Source: Plantibacter flavus
Lineage (GTDB): Bacteria > Actinomycetota > Actinomycetes > Actinomycetales > Microbacteriaceae
Assembly: GCF_900177615.1 (NCBI RefSeq)
Contig: NZ_FXAP01000001.1
Span: 1,060,825-1,124,824, forward strand
Direction: 5' to 3'
DNA: 64,000 nt
Position 1 is the stretch's first letter; each line of letters begins with the position of its first letter. The translations under genes and the position numbers were made by a program. Positions 48,461 through 60,049 of this stretch are shown one piece after another. The notes under the pieces were generated by a model, which saw nothing but the letters and a program-made list of their open reading frames with translations, had not been told where the DNA came from and ran no database searches.

Positions 48461-49144
48461 TCAGACGGCGAGGACCGCCCGCTCCCGGCGACGCAGGACC
48501 TCCGCGACGCCCCACACGATGAGGCCTTGGCCCGCGGCGTACGTCGCCATGATGATCTCGTCTGCCGCCCAGATCGTCACGGCAGGCACGAAGCGGTCCA
48601 GCCCGATCAACGAGTCGGAGACCAGGAACAGTGCACCGCCGACGGCGATCGTCGGCGTCGTCATCGTCGATGACGCGGCCATGGCCCCGATCACGGCGGC
48701 ATAGAGGATGACCGCCGGATACAGCGCCCCCATGTCCTGCTGACTGAGGAGCGCGATGCCGGCGACGAGCCATACCAGGTACACGAGCGCCCAGACCGGC
48801 GGGCGCTGCCTGGTGCGCAGATGCCGCACGAAGAGCACGACATAGCCGGCCTGAGCGAGCATGAAGAACAGGATCCCCACGCCGAACGCGAGTTCGCCCG
48901 GAACCATGAGGGCGACGTCGCCCAGCCAGCTGCAGAGGATCGCGACGAGCGCCGTGACCGCAGCGGCCGACAGCCGTCGGACCGACCACACGAGCGCCAG
49001 CGCGAGGACCAGCATGATGAACGGCTTGGTGAGGAGCGACAGCCATTCCTGACCGGAGGCGAGGGCGATGATGTGCACGAGTGCGACCACGGGCAGCGCG
49101 GCGAACAGCGCCGTCGCAGCCCCGCTCCTCTGCACAGCCGTCAT
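48461..49144 (-). CDS. YhhN family membrane protein (lysoplasmalogenase-like)
   Basis: A 227-residue protein with about eight hydrophobic segments. It shows KPFIMLVLALALVW, LCSWLGDVALMVPG and LFLVSDSLIGLDRF, the conserved acidic residues of the YhhN/TMEM86 family. Characterised members cleave the vinyl ether bond of lysoplasmalogen. Whether this organism has plasmalogens is unknown, so the substrate is open. ATG 49144 is preferred; in-frame GTG codons upstream are alternatives. Its upstream region is shared with thrS, which is divergent. Confidence 0.83.
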   Translation of the reverse strand: MTAVQRSGAATALFAALPVVALVHIIALASGQEWLSLLTKPFIMLVLALALVWSVRRLSAAAVTALVAILCSWLGDVALMVPGELAFGVGILFFMLAQAGYVVLFVRHLRTRQRPPVWALVYLVWLVAGIALLSQQDMGALYPAVILYAAVIGAMAASSTMTTPTIAVGGALFLVSDSLIGLDRFVPAVTIWAADEIIMATYAAGQGLIVWGVAEVLRRRERAVLAV

Positions 49145-49292
49145 CAGCGCCACCCCCGTCACGTCGTAGGCCTTCACTCTAGCGATCCGGCCGAGCACGA
49201 ACCACGGCCGCCGACCGACGGCAGCGTCTCCTCGTCGTGGACGACGATAGGCTTGCACGGCCAAGGTTTCACCTGAGAAAGAGAGATCATCC

Positions 49293-51256
<1,964 letters not shown>

Positions 51257-51260
<4 letters not shown>

Positions 51261-51817
51261 CCCCGGGCACCGAACCGGAGTCGTTCGAGTCGATCGACAC
51301 CTCCCACCTGGTGGGCGTCCCGGACGCGTTCCAGCGTCTCTGGACGCCCCACCGGATGGTCTACATCAAGCAGGGCCAGCCATCCGACGACGGTTGTCCG
51401 TTCTGCATCGCACCGACGCTCGACGACGAGTCAGCGCTCATCGTGCATCGGGGCGAGCACGCCTTCGTGCTGCTGAACCTCTTCCCGTACAACTCCGGGC
51501 ACCTGCTCGTCTGCCCGTACCGCCACGTCGCGATGTACGACGACGCGACGACGGAGGAGGTCGCCGAGATCGGTGCTCTGACGCAGACGGCGATGCGGGT
51601 CGTCCGGTCCGTCTCGAGGAACGACGGCTTCAACCTCGGCATGAACCAGGGTGCCGTGGCCGGCGCCGGGATCGCGGCGCACCTGCACCAGCACATCGTC
51701 CCGCGCTGGGCGACGGACGCCAACTTCTTCCCGATCATCGCCCAGACCAAGGCGCTCCCGCAGCTGCTCGGCGACGTCCGGCAGTCGATCGCGGACGCCT
51801 GGCCGGCCTCGGCCTGA
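51257..51817 (+). CDS. HIT family protein (Ap4A phosphorylase-like)
   Basis: A 186-residue HIT-superfamily nucleotide hydrolase/transferase. The triad motif is [11 protein letters not shown], and the N-terminal DGCPFC and later conserved histidines may form the zinc site seen in M. tuberculosis Rv2613c, an Ap4A phosphorylase encoded next to thrS. ATG 51257 overlaps the thrS stop by 4 nt. In Mycobacterium the next genes make phosphatidylinositol mannosides; here pdxS follows at once. Confidence 0.9.
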
Positions 51818-51902
51818 ACTGTCGTGGGCCGGTGCATCCGGACCGGTCCACCCAAGTCCAATTTCCGGCCTGTGGACGGAGCATCGTCAGGCCACCCGGC
51901 GG

Positions 51903-51908
51903 TACGCT
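51903..51908 (+). promoter_or_regulatory. putative -10 box of leaderless pdxS transcript
   Basis: TACGCT ends 7 nt before the pdxS ATG with no ribosome binding site between; a separate pdxST promoter is likely. Confidence 0.45.
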
Positions 51909-51915
51909 CGCCACC

Positions 51916-52821
<906 letters not shown>

Positions 52822-52851
52822 ACCCGCGTCCGCCCTGAACCAGGTGACGTC

Positions 52852-53448
52852 GTGACCGGGACGGCACGCGTCGGCGTCCTCGCCCTCCAAGGGGACTTCC
52901 GGGAGCACGCAGCCGTCCTCACCAGCCTCGGGGCGGACGTCAGCCTCATCAGGCGCCCCTCGGAACTGACCGGCATCGACGGACTCGTCCTGCCCGGCGG
53001 CGAGTCGAGCGTGATGGACAAGCTCGCTCGCTCCTTCGACCTCGCCGGGCCGTTGCGTGAAGCGATCTCCGCAGGGTTGCCCGTCTACGGCACCTGCGCC
53101 GGACTCATCCTCCTGGCCGACCGGATCCTCGACGGGATCGCCGGGCAGCAGAGTCTCGGCGGGCTCGACGTCTCCGTCCGGCGCAACGCCTTCGGGTCGC
53201 AGCTCGACTCCTTCGAGACGGACCTGCCGATCCCGATCCTCGGCGACCCGCCCGTGCACGCCGTGTTCATCCGCGCACCGGCGGTCGAAGCCGCCGGTCC
53301 GGCGGTGACACCCCTCGCCTCGCTGCCCGACGGTCGGATGGTCGCCGTCGAACAGGGGAACCTCCTCGGCACGTCCTTCCACCCCGAGGTCACGGGCGAC
53401 ACCCGTTTCCACGCCTACTTCCTCGACAAGGTCGAGCGATCCCGCTGA
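52852..53448 (+). CDS. pdxT: pyridoxal 5'-phosphate synthase, glutaminase subunit
   Basis: A 198-residue class I glutaminase that feeds ammonia to PdxS. The N-terminal [13 protein letters not shown], the LPGGESSV loop, the nucleophile cysteine in [11 protein letters not shown] and the His-Glu pair in SFHPEVTGD are all present. It contrasts with the gatD-like protein at 750, which has lost its cysteine. Start GTG 52852. Confidence 0.95.
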   Translation: MTGTARVGVLALQGDFREHAAVLTSLGADVSLIRRPSELTGIDGLVLPGGESSVMDKLARSFDLAGPLREAISAGLPVYGTCAGLILLADRILDGIAGQQSLGGLDVSVRRNAFGSQLDSFETDLPIPILGDPPVHAVFIRAPAVEAAGPAVTPLASLPDGRMVAVEQGNLLGTSFHPEVTGDTRFHAYFLDKVERSR

Positions 53449-53547
53449 GGCACCGTTGCCTGCTCCCACCACCCATCCCGGCGTGATCGCGAGTTCCGGG
53501 CCGCTGGCCTAGACTGGTCAGGTTCTTTTCACGCAGTTAGGGAGCAC

Positions 53548-54309
53548 ATGTCCGGACACTCCAAGTGGGCGACGACCAAGCACAAGAAGGCGGTCATCGA
53601 CGGCCGTCGCGCGAAGTCGTTCGCCAAGCTCATCAAGAACATCGAGGTCGCGGCCAAGATGGGCGGCGCAGACCTCGCGGGCAACCCGACGCTGCAGGAC
53701 GCCATCCAGAAGGCGAAGAAGACCTCGGTCCCGAACGACAACATCGACCGCGCCGTCAAGCGCGGTGCCGGCCTCACCGGTGAGGTCGTCGACTACACCA
53801 CGATCATGTACGAGGGCTACGGGCCGAACGGCGTCGCCCTGCTCGTCGAGTGCCTCACCGACAACAAGAACCGTGCAGCAGCCGATGTCCGGACGCTGAT
53901 GTCCCGCAACGGCGGCACCATGGCCGACCCGGGCTCCGTCGCCTACAACTTCCAGCGCAAGGGCCTCATCGTCGTCCAGTCCGAGGGGACCACCGAGGAC
54001 GACGTCCTCGGTGCTGTCCTCGATGCGGGCGCAGAAGAGGTGAACACCGAGGGCGAGACCTTCGAGGTCGTCACCGAGCCGAGCGACATGGTCGCGACCC
54101 GGACCGCCCTGCAAGAGGCCGGCATCGACTACGACTCCGCCGACGTCGCCTTCGTCCCGAACCTCAAGGTCGAGATCGACGCCGACACGGCGCGCAAGGT
54201 GTTCAAGCTGATCGACGCCCTCGAGGACAACGACGACGTCCAGAACATCTACAGCAACTTCGACCTCACCCCCGAGGTGCAGGCCGAGCTGGAGGCCGAC
54301 GACGAGTAG
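53548..54309 (+). CDS. yebC: YebC/PmpR family protein (TACO1-like)
   Basis: A 253-residue protein of the YebC/PmpR/TACO1 family: [15 protein letters not shown] at the N-terminus, [12 protein letters not shown], and the acidic C-terminal domain. Members act as transcription regulators or help ribosomes through proline-rich stretches. A TAGACT box near 53510 and a GGGAG ribosome binding site precede ATG 53548. Same position before ruvC as in Mycobacterium. Confidence 0.94.
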   Translation: MSGHSKWATTKHKKAVIDGRRAKSFAKLIKNIEVAAKMGGADLAGNPTLQDAIQKAKKTSVPNDNIDRAVKRGAGLTGEVVDYTTIMYEGYGPNGVALLVECLTDNKNRAAADVRTLMSRNGGTMADPGSVAYNFQRKGLIVVQSEGTTEDDVLGAVLDAGAEEVNTEGETFEVVTEPSDMVATRTALQEAGIDYDSADVAFVPNLKVEIDADTARKVFKLIDALEDNDDVQNIYSNFDLTPEVQAELEADDE

Positions 54310-54337
54310 TCCGGCACCCGTGCCGAGCGAAGCTCGT

Positions 54338-54353
54338 TCGAACGGATGTACGA
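54338..54353. promoter_or_regulatory. LexA (SOS) box upstream of ruvCAB
   Basis: TCGAAC-GGAT-GTACGA matches the actinobacterial LexA consensus TCGAAC-N4-GTTCGA at 11 of 12 defined positions. It lies 52 bp before the ruvC start. ruv genes are known SOS genes in mycobacteria. Confidence 0.75.
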
Positions 54354-54393
54354 CACTCCGCCCTCACGGAGTGCTGGGCGCATCGCCCGCGCT

Positions 54394-54399
54394 TAGGGT
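54394..54399 (+). promoter_or_regulatory. putative -10 box of leaderless ruvC transcript
   Basis: TAGGGT ends 6 nt before the ruvC ATG; no ribosome binding site. Confidence 0.45.
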
Positions 54400-54405
54400 C
54401 GGAAC

Positions 54406-55038
54406 ATGACTCTGCGCGTCCTCGGCATCGATCCCGGCCTGACCCGATGCGGGGTGGGGGTCGTCGACGTCCTGCCGGGACGGCAGGCCACGATGGTCGA
54501 GTACGGCGTCATCCGGACGGACGCGCACGCCCCACTCGAGCAGCGACTCCTCATGATCGCGCAGGGCATCGCCGAGGCGATCGAGCGCACCTCGCCGACC
54601 GCGATGGCCGTCGAGCGCGTGTTCGCGCAACACAACGTCCGGACGGTCATGGGCACCGCTCAGGCGAGTGGGCTCGCCCTGCACGCTGCGGCCGCGAACG
54701 GGATCCCCGTCGGCCTGCACACCCCGAGCGAGGTCAAGGCCGCGGTGACCGGCTACGGCCGGGCGGACAAGCTCCAGGTGCAGACCATGGTCGCGCGGAT
54801 CCTCGGTCTCGACGAACTCCCGAAGCCCGCTGACGCCGCTGATGCGCTCGCGCTCGCGATCTGCCACGCCTGGCGACCCGCTGTGTCGACGGCGGCGACA
54901 CCCGTCGGCGCACCGCCGCAGGGGAGTGGAGCACTCACCCCGGCCCAGCGTGCGTGGGCGGCTGCGGAACGCGGCGGCGCTCCGCGCGAGGCGGCCGTCC
55001 GGGCCCGGGCAGCGCGGAGCCCTAGGCTGGAAGCATGA
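54406..55038 (+). CDS. ruvC: Holliday junction endonuclease RuvC
   Basis: A 210-residue resolvase. The catalytic acids are visible in [22 protein letters not shown] and the paired aspartates of [13 protein letters not shown]. It cuts Holliday junctions moved by RuvAB during recombination repair. The C-terminal 50 residues are an Ala/Arg-rich tail beyond the normal domain. Start ATG 54406; it overlaps ruvA by 4 nt, and a LexA box upstream suggests SOS control of the whole ruvCAB operon. Confidence 0.94.
   Translation: MTLRVLGIDPGLTRCGVGVVDVLPGRQATMVEYGVIRTDAHAPLEQRLLMIAQGIAEAIERTSPTAMAVERVFAQHNVRTVMGTAQASGLALHAAAANGIPVGLHTPSEVKAAVTGYGRADKLQVQTMVARILGLDELPKPADAADALALAICHAWRPAVSTAATPVGAPPQGSGALTPAQRAWAAAERGGAPREAAVRARAARSPRLEA
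55023..55028 (+). promoter_or_regulatory. possible internal -10 box before ruvA
   Basis: TAGGCT ends 6 nt before the ruvA ATG, inside the 3' end of ruvC. It could give a leaderless ruvAB transcript independent of the LexA site. Confidence 0.35.
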
Positions 55039-55661
55039 TCTCCTCCCTCCGCGGCACCGTCCTGAGCGCGGTCGGCAACCTCGTCGTGATCGAGGTGGGC
55101 GGCGTCGGATTCGCCGTCCAGGTCACGCCAGCCCATGCCCTCTCACTCCGGGTCGGCACCGAAGCACTCCTCTCGACGACACTGATCGTGCGGGAGGACT
55201 CGCTCTCGCTGTTCGGGTTCCGATCCGCCGAGGAGCTGTCCGTGTTCGAGCTCCTGGTGAGCGTCACCGGGGTCGGGCCGAAGTCGGCGCTCGGGGTACT
55301 GGAGGCGCTGACGCCGGAGCAGATCGCCGCAGCCATCTCCGCGGACGACGACGCCCCGTTCCGCAAGGTCTCCGGGATCGGGCCGAAGACGGCGAAGCTC
55401 ATCACCGTGTCGCTCGCCGGCAAGCTCCGCGTCACCAGGACGACGCCTGAAGCCCCGGCGACCACCGTGAACGCCGCCGCGATCGCCGATCAGGTCGTCA
55501 CGGCGCTCATCGGGCTCGGTTGGCCGGAGAAGACGGCGACGCAGGCGGTCGTGGAGGCCTCCGCCTCCGCAAGTGCGGACGACCTCTCGACCGTGCCGTC
55601 GCTCATCCGCCTGGCTCTCGGCAGACTCGGCCCGGCACACGCCGGAGGCCGCACCTCGTGA
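55035..55661 (+). CDS. ruvA: Holliday junction branch migration protein RuvA
   Basis: A 208-residue protein: OB-fold domain ([21 protein letters not shown]), two helix-hairpin-helix motifs ([16 protein letters not shown] and [12 protein letters not shown]), and a C-terminal RuvB-contacting domain. It binds the four-way junction as a tetramer. ATG 55035 overlaps ruvC and its stop overlaps the ruvB GTG. Confidence 0.94.
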   Translation: MISSLRGTVLSAVGNLVVIEVGGVGFAVQVTPAHALSLRVGTEALLSTTLIVREDSLSLFGFRSAEELSVFELLVSVTGVGPKSALGVLEALTPEQIAAAISADDDAPFRKVSGIGPKTAKLITVSLAGKLRVTRTTPEAPATTVNAAAIADQVVTALIGLGWPEKTATQAVVEASASASADDLSTVPSLIRLALGRLGPAHAGGRTS

Positions 55662-56689
55662 CGGACGCTCCAGAAGACCTCACCAATCCAGCCGCCGAGT
55701 CCGACGCGGAACTGGCGTTCGAAGGGGCGCTGCGCCCGCGGTCACTCTCCGAGTTCGTCGGTCAGGCCAAGGCCCGCGGTCAGTTGCAACTCCTGATCAC
55801 GGCCGCCGGGATGCAGAACCGCACCCCCGACCACATCCTGCTGGCCGGCCCTCCTGGACTCGGCAAGACCACCCTCGCGATGATCGTCGCGCACGAGACG
55901 GGTAAGCCGCTCCGGCTCACGAGCGGTCCGGCCATCCAGCATGCCGGCGACCTCGCCGCGGTCCTGTCGTCACTCACCCCGGGTGAGGTCCTCTTCATCG
56001 ACGAGATCCACCGCATGGCCCGCCCTGCGGAGGAGATGTTGTACCTCGCCATGGAGGACTTCCGCATCGACATCATGGTGGGCAAGGGTGCCGGCGCGAC
56101 GAGCATCCCGCTCGAGCTGGCGCCGTTCACCCTGGTCGGGGCGACCACCCGCTCCGGTCTGCTGCCGAACCCGCTCCGCGACCGCTTCGGGTTCACCGCG
56201 CACCTCGAGTTCTACGACGAGCCGGAACTGCAGCAGGTGCTGCACCGCACCGCCGACATGCTCGGGCTCGACATCGACGGACGGGCCGTCGCCGAGATCG
56301 CCGGACGCTGTCGGGGTACGCCGCGCATCGCGAACCGGCTCCTCCGCCGCGTCCGGGACTACGCGCTCGTGCACGGTGGCCGCGCCGATCTGGAGACCGT
56401 GCGCGCCGCCCTCGAGCTCTACGACGTCGACGCCCTCGGTCTCGACCGACTCGACCGGTCGGTCATGGAAAGCATGCTCGACCGCTTCGCGGGGGGCCCG
56501 GTCGGGCTCAGCACGCTCGCGGTCTCGGTCGGCGAGGAGGCGGAGACGATCGAGTCCGTCGTCGAGCCGTTCCTCGTCCGGATCGGCCTCATCACGCGCA
56601 CGCCACGGGGCCGCGTGGCGACCCCGGCCGCCTGGCGGCACTTCGGCAGAACACCTTCTCAGCATGGCTCGACCCTCGATGGCCTATAA
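55658..56689 (+). CDS. ruvB: Holliday junction branch migration ATPase RuvB
   Basis: A 343-residue AAA+ motor. Walker A is GPPGLGKTT, Walker B LFIDEIHR, sensor 1 VGATTRSG, arginine finger region PLRDRFG, and a C-terminal winged helix ([19 protein letters not shown]). It drives branch migration with RuvA. GTG 55658 lies in the ruvA stop (GTGA overlap). The end of the gene contains a TATAAT box (56685-56690) that may serve yajC. Confidence 0.95.
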   Translation: MTDAPEDLTNPAAESDAELAFEGALRPRSLSEFVGQAKARGQLQLLITAAGMQNRTPDHILLAGPPGLGKTTLAMIVAHETGKPLRLTSGPAIQHAGDLAAVLSSLTPGEVLFIDEIHRMARPAEEMLYLAMEDFRIDIMVGKGAGATSIPLELAPFTLVGATTRSGLLPNPLRDRFGFTAHLEFYDEPELQQVLHRTADMLGLDIDGRAVAEIAGRCRGTPRIANRLLRRVRDYALVHGGRADLETVRAALELYDVDALGLDRLDRSVMESMLDRFAGGPVGLSTLAVSVGEEAETIESVVEPFLVRIGLITRTPRGRVATPAAWRHFGRTPSQHGSTLDGL

Positions 56690-56690
56690 T
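56685..56690 (+). promoter_or_regulatory. TATAAT box upstream of yajC
   Basis: A consensus -10 hexamer at the very end of ruvB, 62 bp before yajC. No clear -35 at 17 bp. Confidence 0.4.
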
Positions 56691-56752
56691 TTCCCTTTGG
56701 CGGTGCGTTCCCAACGTCTCCCGCCCTCAATCTCCTCTGGAAGGTTCCCATC

Positions 56753-57145
56753 GTGGATGCAATGACCCTCGTCCTGTTCGGCCTCGCCGGCGTCATGATC
56801 GTGTTCATGATGGTGAGCAACAACAAGCGGAAGAAGCAAGCCGCGGTGACGGAGCAGAAGCTCGTCCCCGGCGCCGAGGTGCTCACCGGCTTCGGTGTCT
56901 ACGGCACCCTCATCTCGATGGACCGCGACTCCCGCAAGGCCGATGTCGAGATCGCCCCCGGCGTCATCGTCACCATCGACCCCCGCTACGCGGGTGCGGT
57001 CGTCGCACCGACGGTCGCCGAGACCGCCGAGGAGGCCCCCGTCGTCGAGTCGATCCCCGACGACGCCTCCTCGCTCGACCTCTCCAAGCCCGAATTCGGC
57101 CAGCGCGTCGAGGACACCTCGAAGCCGCAGAAGAGCGACGACTAG
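56753..57145 (+). CDS. yajC: preprotein translocase subunit YajC
   Basis: A 130-residue protein with one N-terminal membrane segment (MTLVLFGLAGVMIVFMMV), the conserved GAEVLTGFGVYGTLIS and an acidic C-terminal tail. YajC associates with SecDF at the Sec translocon. Followed 64 bp later by secD, the standard order. Start GTG 56753 after a GGAAGG-type site. Confidence 0.93.
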   Translation: MDAMTLVLFGLAGVMIVFMMVSNNKRKKQAAVTEQKLVPGAEVLTGFGVYGTLISMDRDSRKADVEIAPGVIVTIDPRYAGAVVAPTVAETAEEAPVVESIPDDASSLDLSKPEFGQRVEDTSKPQKSDD

Positions 57146-57209
57146 TCCCAACCCCTTCCCGGGCGGTGGCCGTCGTGCCACCGCCGGCAGAGAAAGCTGA
57201 GTTCCGAGT

Positions 57210-58961
57210 TTGGCAAAGTCGACTCCGGTCAAGAAAGCGTGGCGTTCGCTCACCTGGCTTGGCGTAATCCTCATCGGTTTGTTCGCGATCAACGCGGCCG
57301 GGGTCCTCTGGGGGAACAGCTCTTGGGCGCCCAAGCTGGCCCTCGACCTCGAGGGTGGCACCCAGATCATCCTCGCGCCGAAGCTGGAGTCCGGCCAGAC
57401 GGTCTCCAACGAGCAGCTGAACCAGGCCGTGGCGATCATTCGCCAGCGCGTCGACGCATCCGGCGTCTCGGAAGCGGAGATCACGACGCAGGGTCAGAAC
57501 GTCGTCGTCTCGATCCCGGGAACCCCCGACGAAGCGACGCTGAACCGCATCGAGAGCTCCGCGAAGCTCGAGTTCCGTCCGGTCCTCACCTCGCAGCAGC
57601 TGACTCCCGGTCAGCCGTCCAACACCTTCATCGGTGAAGACGGCGCCTCGACCCCGTATCCGACGCCGGATCCGGGCCTCGAGAGCACGCCTACCGCGTC
57701 ACCGACGAACGCGAGCGACCTGTCGCAGGTGACGCCCGCGCTGTACGCCGCCTTCCAGGCCTACGACTGCGCCGCGAACGCGGATTCACTCGACGCCACC
57801 GCCGCTCCCGCTGCCGACCCGCTCATCACGTGCGACGTCGACGGCACCTTCAAGTACGTCCTCGGCCCGGTCGAGGTGTCCGGAGAAGACCTGTCCGACG
57901 CGAGCGCCGGCATCAAGACGACGTCGTCGGGTGCCAGCACGGGCGAGTGGGCGGTGTACCCGGTCTTCAACGAGAAGGGCACGGCGCTCTTCGCCGACGT
58001 CACCGGCCGCCTGACCTCGCTGCAGAGCCCGCAGAACCAGTTCGCGATCGTGCTCGACGGCAACGTCATCTCCGCTCCGCAGTCGCTCGCCGTCATCTCG
58101 GACGGCAAGCCCGAGATCAGCGGCTCCTTCACGGAGGAATCCGCCAAGACCCTCGCCGATCAGCTCAAGTTCGGCGCCCTGCCGATCAGCTTCGTCGTCC
58201 AGAGCCAGGACACCATCTCGGCGACCCTCGGTTCGACGCAGCTGGAGAGCGGCCTCATCGCCGGCCTGATCGGGCTCATCCTGGTCGTCATCTACACGCT
58301 GTTCCAGTACCGGCTCCTCGGCACCGTGACCATCGCCTCGCTCGTCGCGGCAGCGGTACTCACCTATGTGGTGATCCTGCTGATGTCCTGGCGCCAGGGC
58401 TTCCGGCTCTCCCTCGCCGGGATAGCAGGCCTCATCGTCGCCATCGGTTTCACCGCGGACTCGTTCATCGTGTACTTCGAACGCATCAAGGACGAACTCC
58501 GCGACGGCCGCGGTCTGGAGTCCGCCGTCGAAGCCGGCTGGAAGCGCGCCAAGCGCACCATCTACGCGGCGAAGGGTGTCAACCTCCTGTCCGCCGTGGT
58601 GCTGTACGTCCTCGCGATCGGCAACGTCCGCGGCTTCGCCCTCACCCTCGGCGTGACCACGATCATCGACGTCATCGTCGTGCTGCTGTTCACGCACCCG
58701 ATGATGCAGCTCCTCGGCCAGACGAAGCTCTTCAACAGCGGCAAGCCGTTCACCGGTCTCGATCCGTCGGCCCTCGGCGCCATCTACCGCGGTCGTGCAG
58801 AGTTCCGGAAGCCCGTCTCGGTGCCCGGCGCCAAGGCCGCGTCCAGCAGCCGTGAGGCGGCCAAGCGCCAGACGATCGCCGAGCGCAAGCAGGCGGCCCT
58901 CGTCGGAGGCGGCTCCGACACCAGAACAGACGATCTGCCGACCGATGGGAAGGACTCCTGA
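57210..58961 (+). CDS. secD: protein translocase subunit SecD
   Basis: A 583-residue membrane protein that uses the proton gradient to help pull exported proteins through SecYEG. The first membrane helix (residues 11-32) is followed by the P1 periplasm-facing domain (DLEGGTQIILAP) with a Ser/Thr/Pro linker and a loop containing two cysteines (YDCAAN and LITCDVDG). Five more helices follow (GLIAGLIGLILVVIYTLFQY onward), with GFTADSFIVYFERIKDE. Start is TTG 57210, unusual but the only one that fits. Overlaps secF by one base. Confidence 0.93.
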   Translation: MAKSTPVKKAWRSLTWLGVILIGLFAINAAGVLWGNSSWAPKLALDLEGGTQIILAPKLESGQTVSNEQLNQAVAIIRQRVDASGVSEAEITTQGQNVVVSIPGTPDEATLNRIESSAKLEFRPVLTSQQLTPGQPSNTFIGEDGASTPYPTPDPGLESTPTASPTNASDLSQVTPALYAAFQAYDCAANADSLDATAAPAADPLITCDVDGTFKYVLGPVEVSGEDLSDASAGIKTTSSGASTGEWAVYPVFNEKGTALFADVTGRLTSLQSPQNQFAIVLDGNVISAPQSLAVISDGKPEISGSFTEESAKTLADQLKFGALPISFVVQSQDTISATLGSTQLESGLIAGLIGLILVVIYTLFQYRLLGTVTIASLVAAAVLTYVVILLMSWRQGFRLSLAGIAGLIVAIGFTADSFIVYFERIKDELRDGRGLESAVEAGWKRAKRTIYAAKGVNLLSAVVLYVLAIGNVRGFALTLGVTTIIDVIVVLLFTHPMMQLLGQTKLFNSGKPFTGLDPSALGAIYRGRAEFRKPVSVPGAKAASSSREAAKRQTIAERKQAALVGGGSDTRTDDLPTDGKDS

Positions 58962-60001
58962 TGGGTGCGTTCGCACGGTTCGGAAACGAGCTCTACACCG
59001 GGAAGCGCTCCTACGACTTCGTCGGCAAGCGCAAGATCTGGTACACGATCGCCATCGTCGCGGTCGTCCTCTCCGTGTTGATCCCGGTCGTCAAGGGCGG
59101 ATTCAACTTCGGCATCGAGTTCCGCGGTGGTTCGCAGTTCCAGATCGCCGACGTCAAGAGCACCGATCAGACGCTGGCTGAAGACGCGGTCGCGTCCGTG
59201 GTCAGCGGTGCGACCACCCACGTGACCGTCGTCGGCGGCAACTCGGTCCGCGTGCAGACCGACCAGCTGAAGAACGACAAGGTCACCCAGCAGGTGTCGG
59301 CTGCCTTGGCCGAGGCCTATGGCGTCGAACAGTCCGACATCACGAGTTCGTTCATCGGCCCGTCATGGGGTCAAGACGTCTCCAAGCAGGCGATCGTCGG
59401 CCTCATCGTGTTCCTCGTCCTCGCGGCGATCCTCATGGCCCTGTACTTCCGCACCTGGAAGATGTCCGCGGCCGCGCTGCTCTCCCTCATGCACGACCTC
59501 ATCATCACGGCCGGTGTCTACGCCGCGACGGGCTGGGAGATCACGCCGGCCGCCATGATCGGCTTCCTCACCATCCTCGGGTTCTCGCTGTACGACACCG
59601 TCGTGGTGTTCGACAAGATCCGCGAGAACACGACGCTCGACGCCGACGGCGCGGCCCGGACGTTCGGGGAGTCGGTCAACCTCGCGGTCAACCAGACCCT
59701 GGTGCGCTCGATCAACACCGGCGTCGTGGCGGCGCTCCCGGTCGCGGCGATCCTGTTCTTCGGTGCCTTCGTCCTCGGTGCCGACACCCTGCGCGACATC
59801 TCGCTCGCCCTGCTCGTCGGTATCCTCGTCGGCACGTACTCGACGATCTTCGTCGCGGCACCGCTCTACGCGAACTTCCGGCACAACGAGCCCCGCATCG
59901 CCAAGCACGACAAGCGCGTGCTGCAGGCGCGCGAGCGCGCTCAGACCTCGGATGACGCCGAGGGCGAACGCACGGAAGCAGACGCGCCGCTGGCGCGTTG
60001 A
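58961..60001 (+). CDS. secF: protein translocase subunit SecF
   Basis: A 346-residue protein with six membrane helices; GIEFRGGSQFQI opens the external domain, and GFSLYDTVVVFDKIREN is the conserved helix-4/5 motif. It pairs with SecD. The C-terminus is charged and cytosolic (about 40 residues). ATG 58961 shares its A with the secD stop codon TGA. rel follows 48 bp later; the apt gene found between them in Mycobacterium is absent. Confidence 0.94.
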   Translation: MGAFARFGNELYTGKRSYDFVGKRKIWYTIAIVAVVLSVLIPVVKGGFNFGIEFRGGSQFQIADVKSTDQTLAEDAVASVVSGATTHVTVVGGNSVRVQTDQLKNDKVTQQVSAALAEAYGVEQSDITSSFIGPSWGQDVSKQAIVGLIVFLVLAAILMALYFRTWKMSAAALLSLMHDLIITAGVYAATGWEITPAAMIGFLTILGFSLYDTVVVFDKIRENTTLDADGAARTFGESVNLAVNQTLVRSINTGVVAALPVAAILFFGAFVLGADTLRDISLALLVGILVGTYSTIFVAAPLYANFRHNEPRIAKHDKRVLQARERAQTSDDAEGERTEADAPLAR

Positions 60002-60049
60002 CTCTGACAGCGACCGACAACCGCGTGCACGAGCGCAGGGAGGCCTGAG

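Noticed and set aside
54354-54373. Short hairpin (CACTCCG/CGGAGTG) as the yebC terminator
   Set aside because: Only 7 bp with no T-tract, and it lies in the ruvC promoter region; too weak to call.
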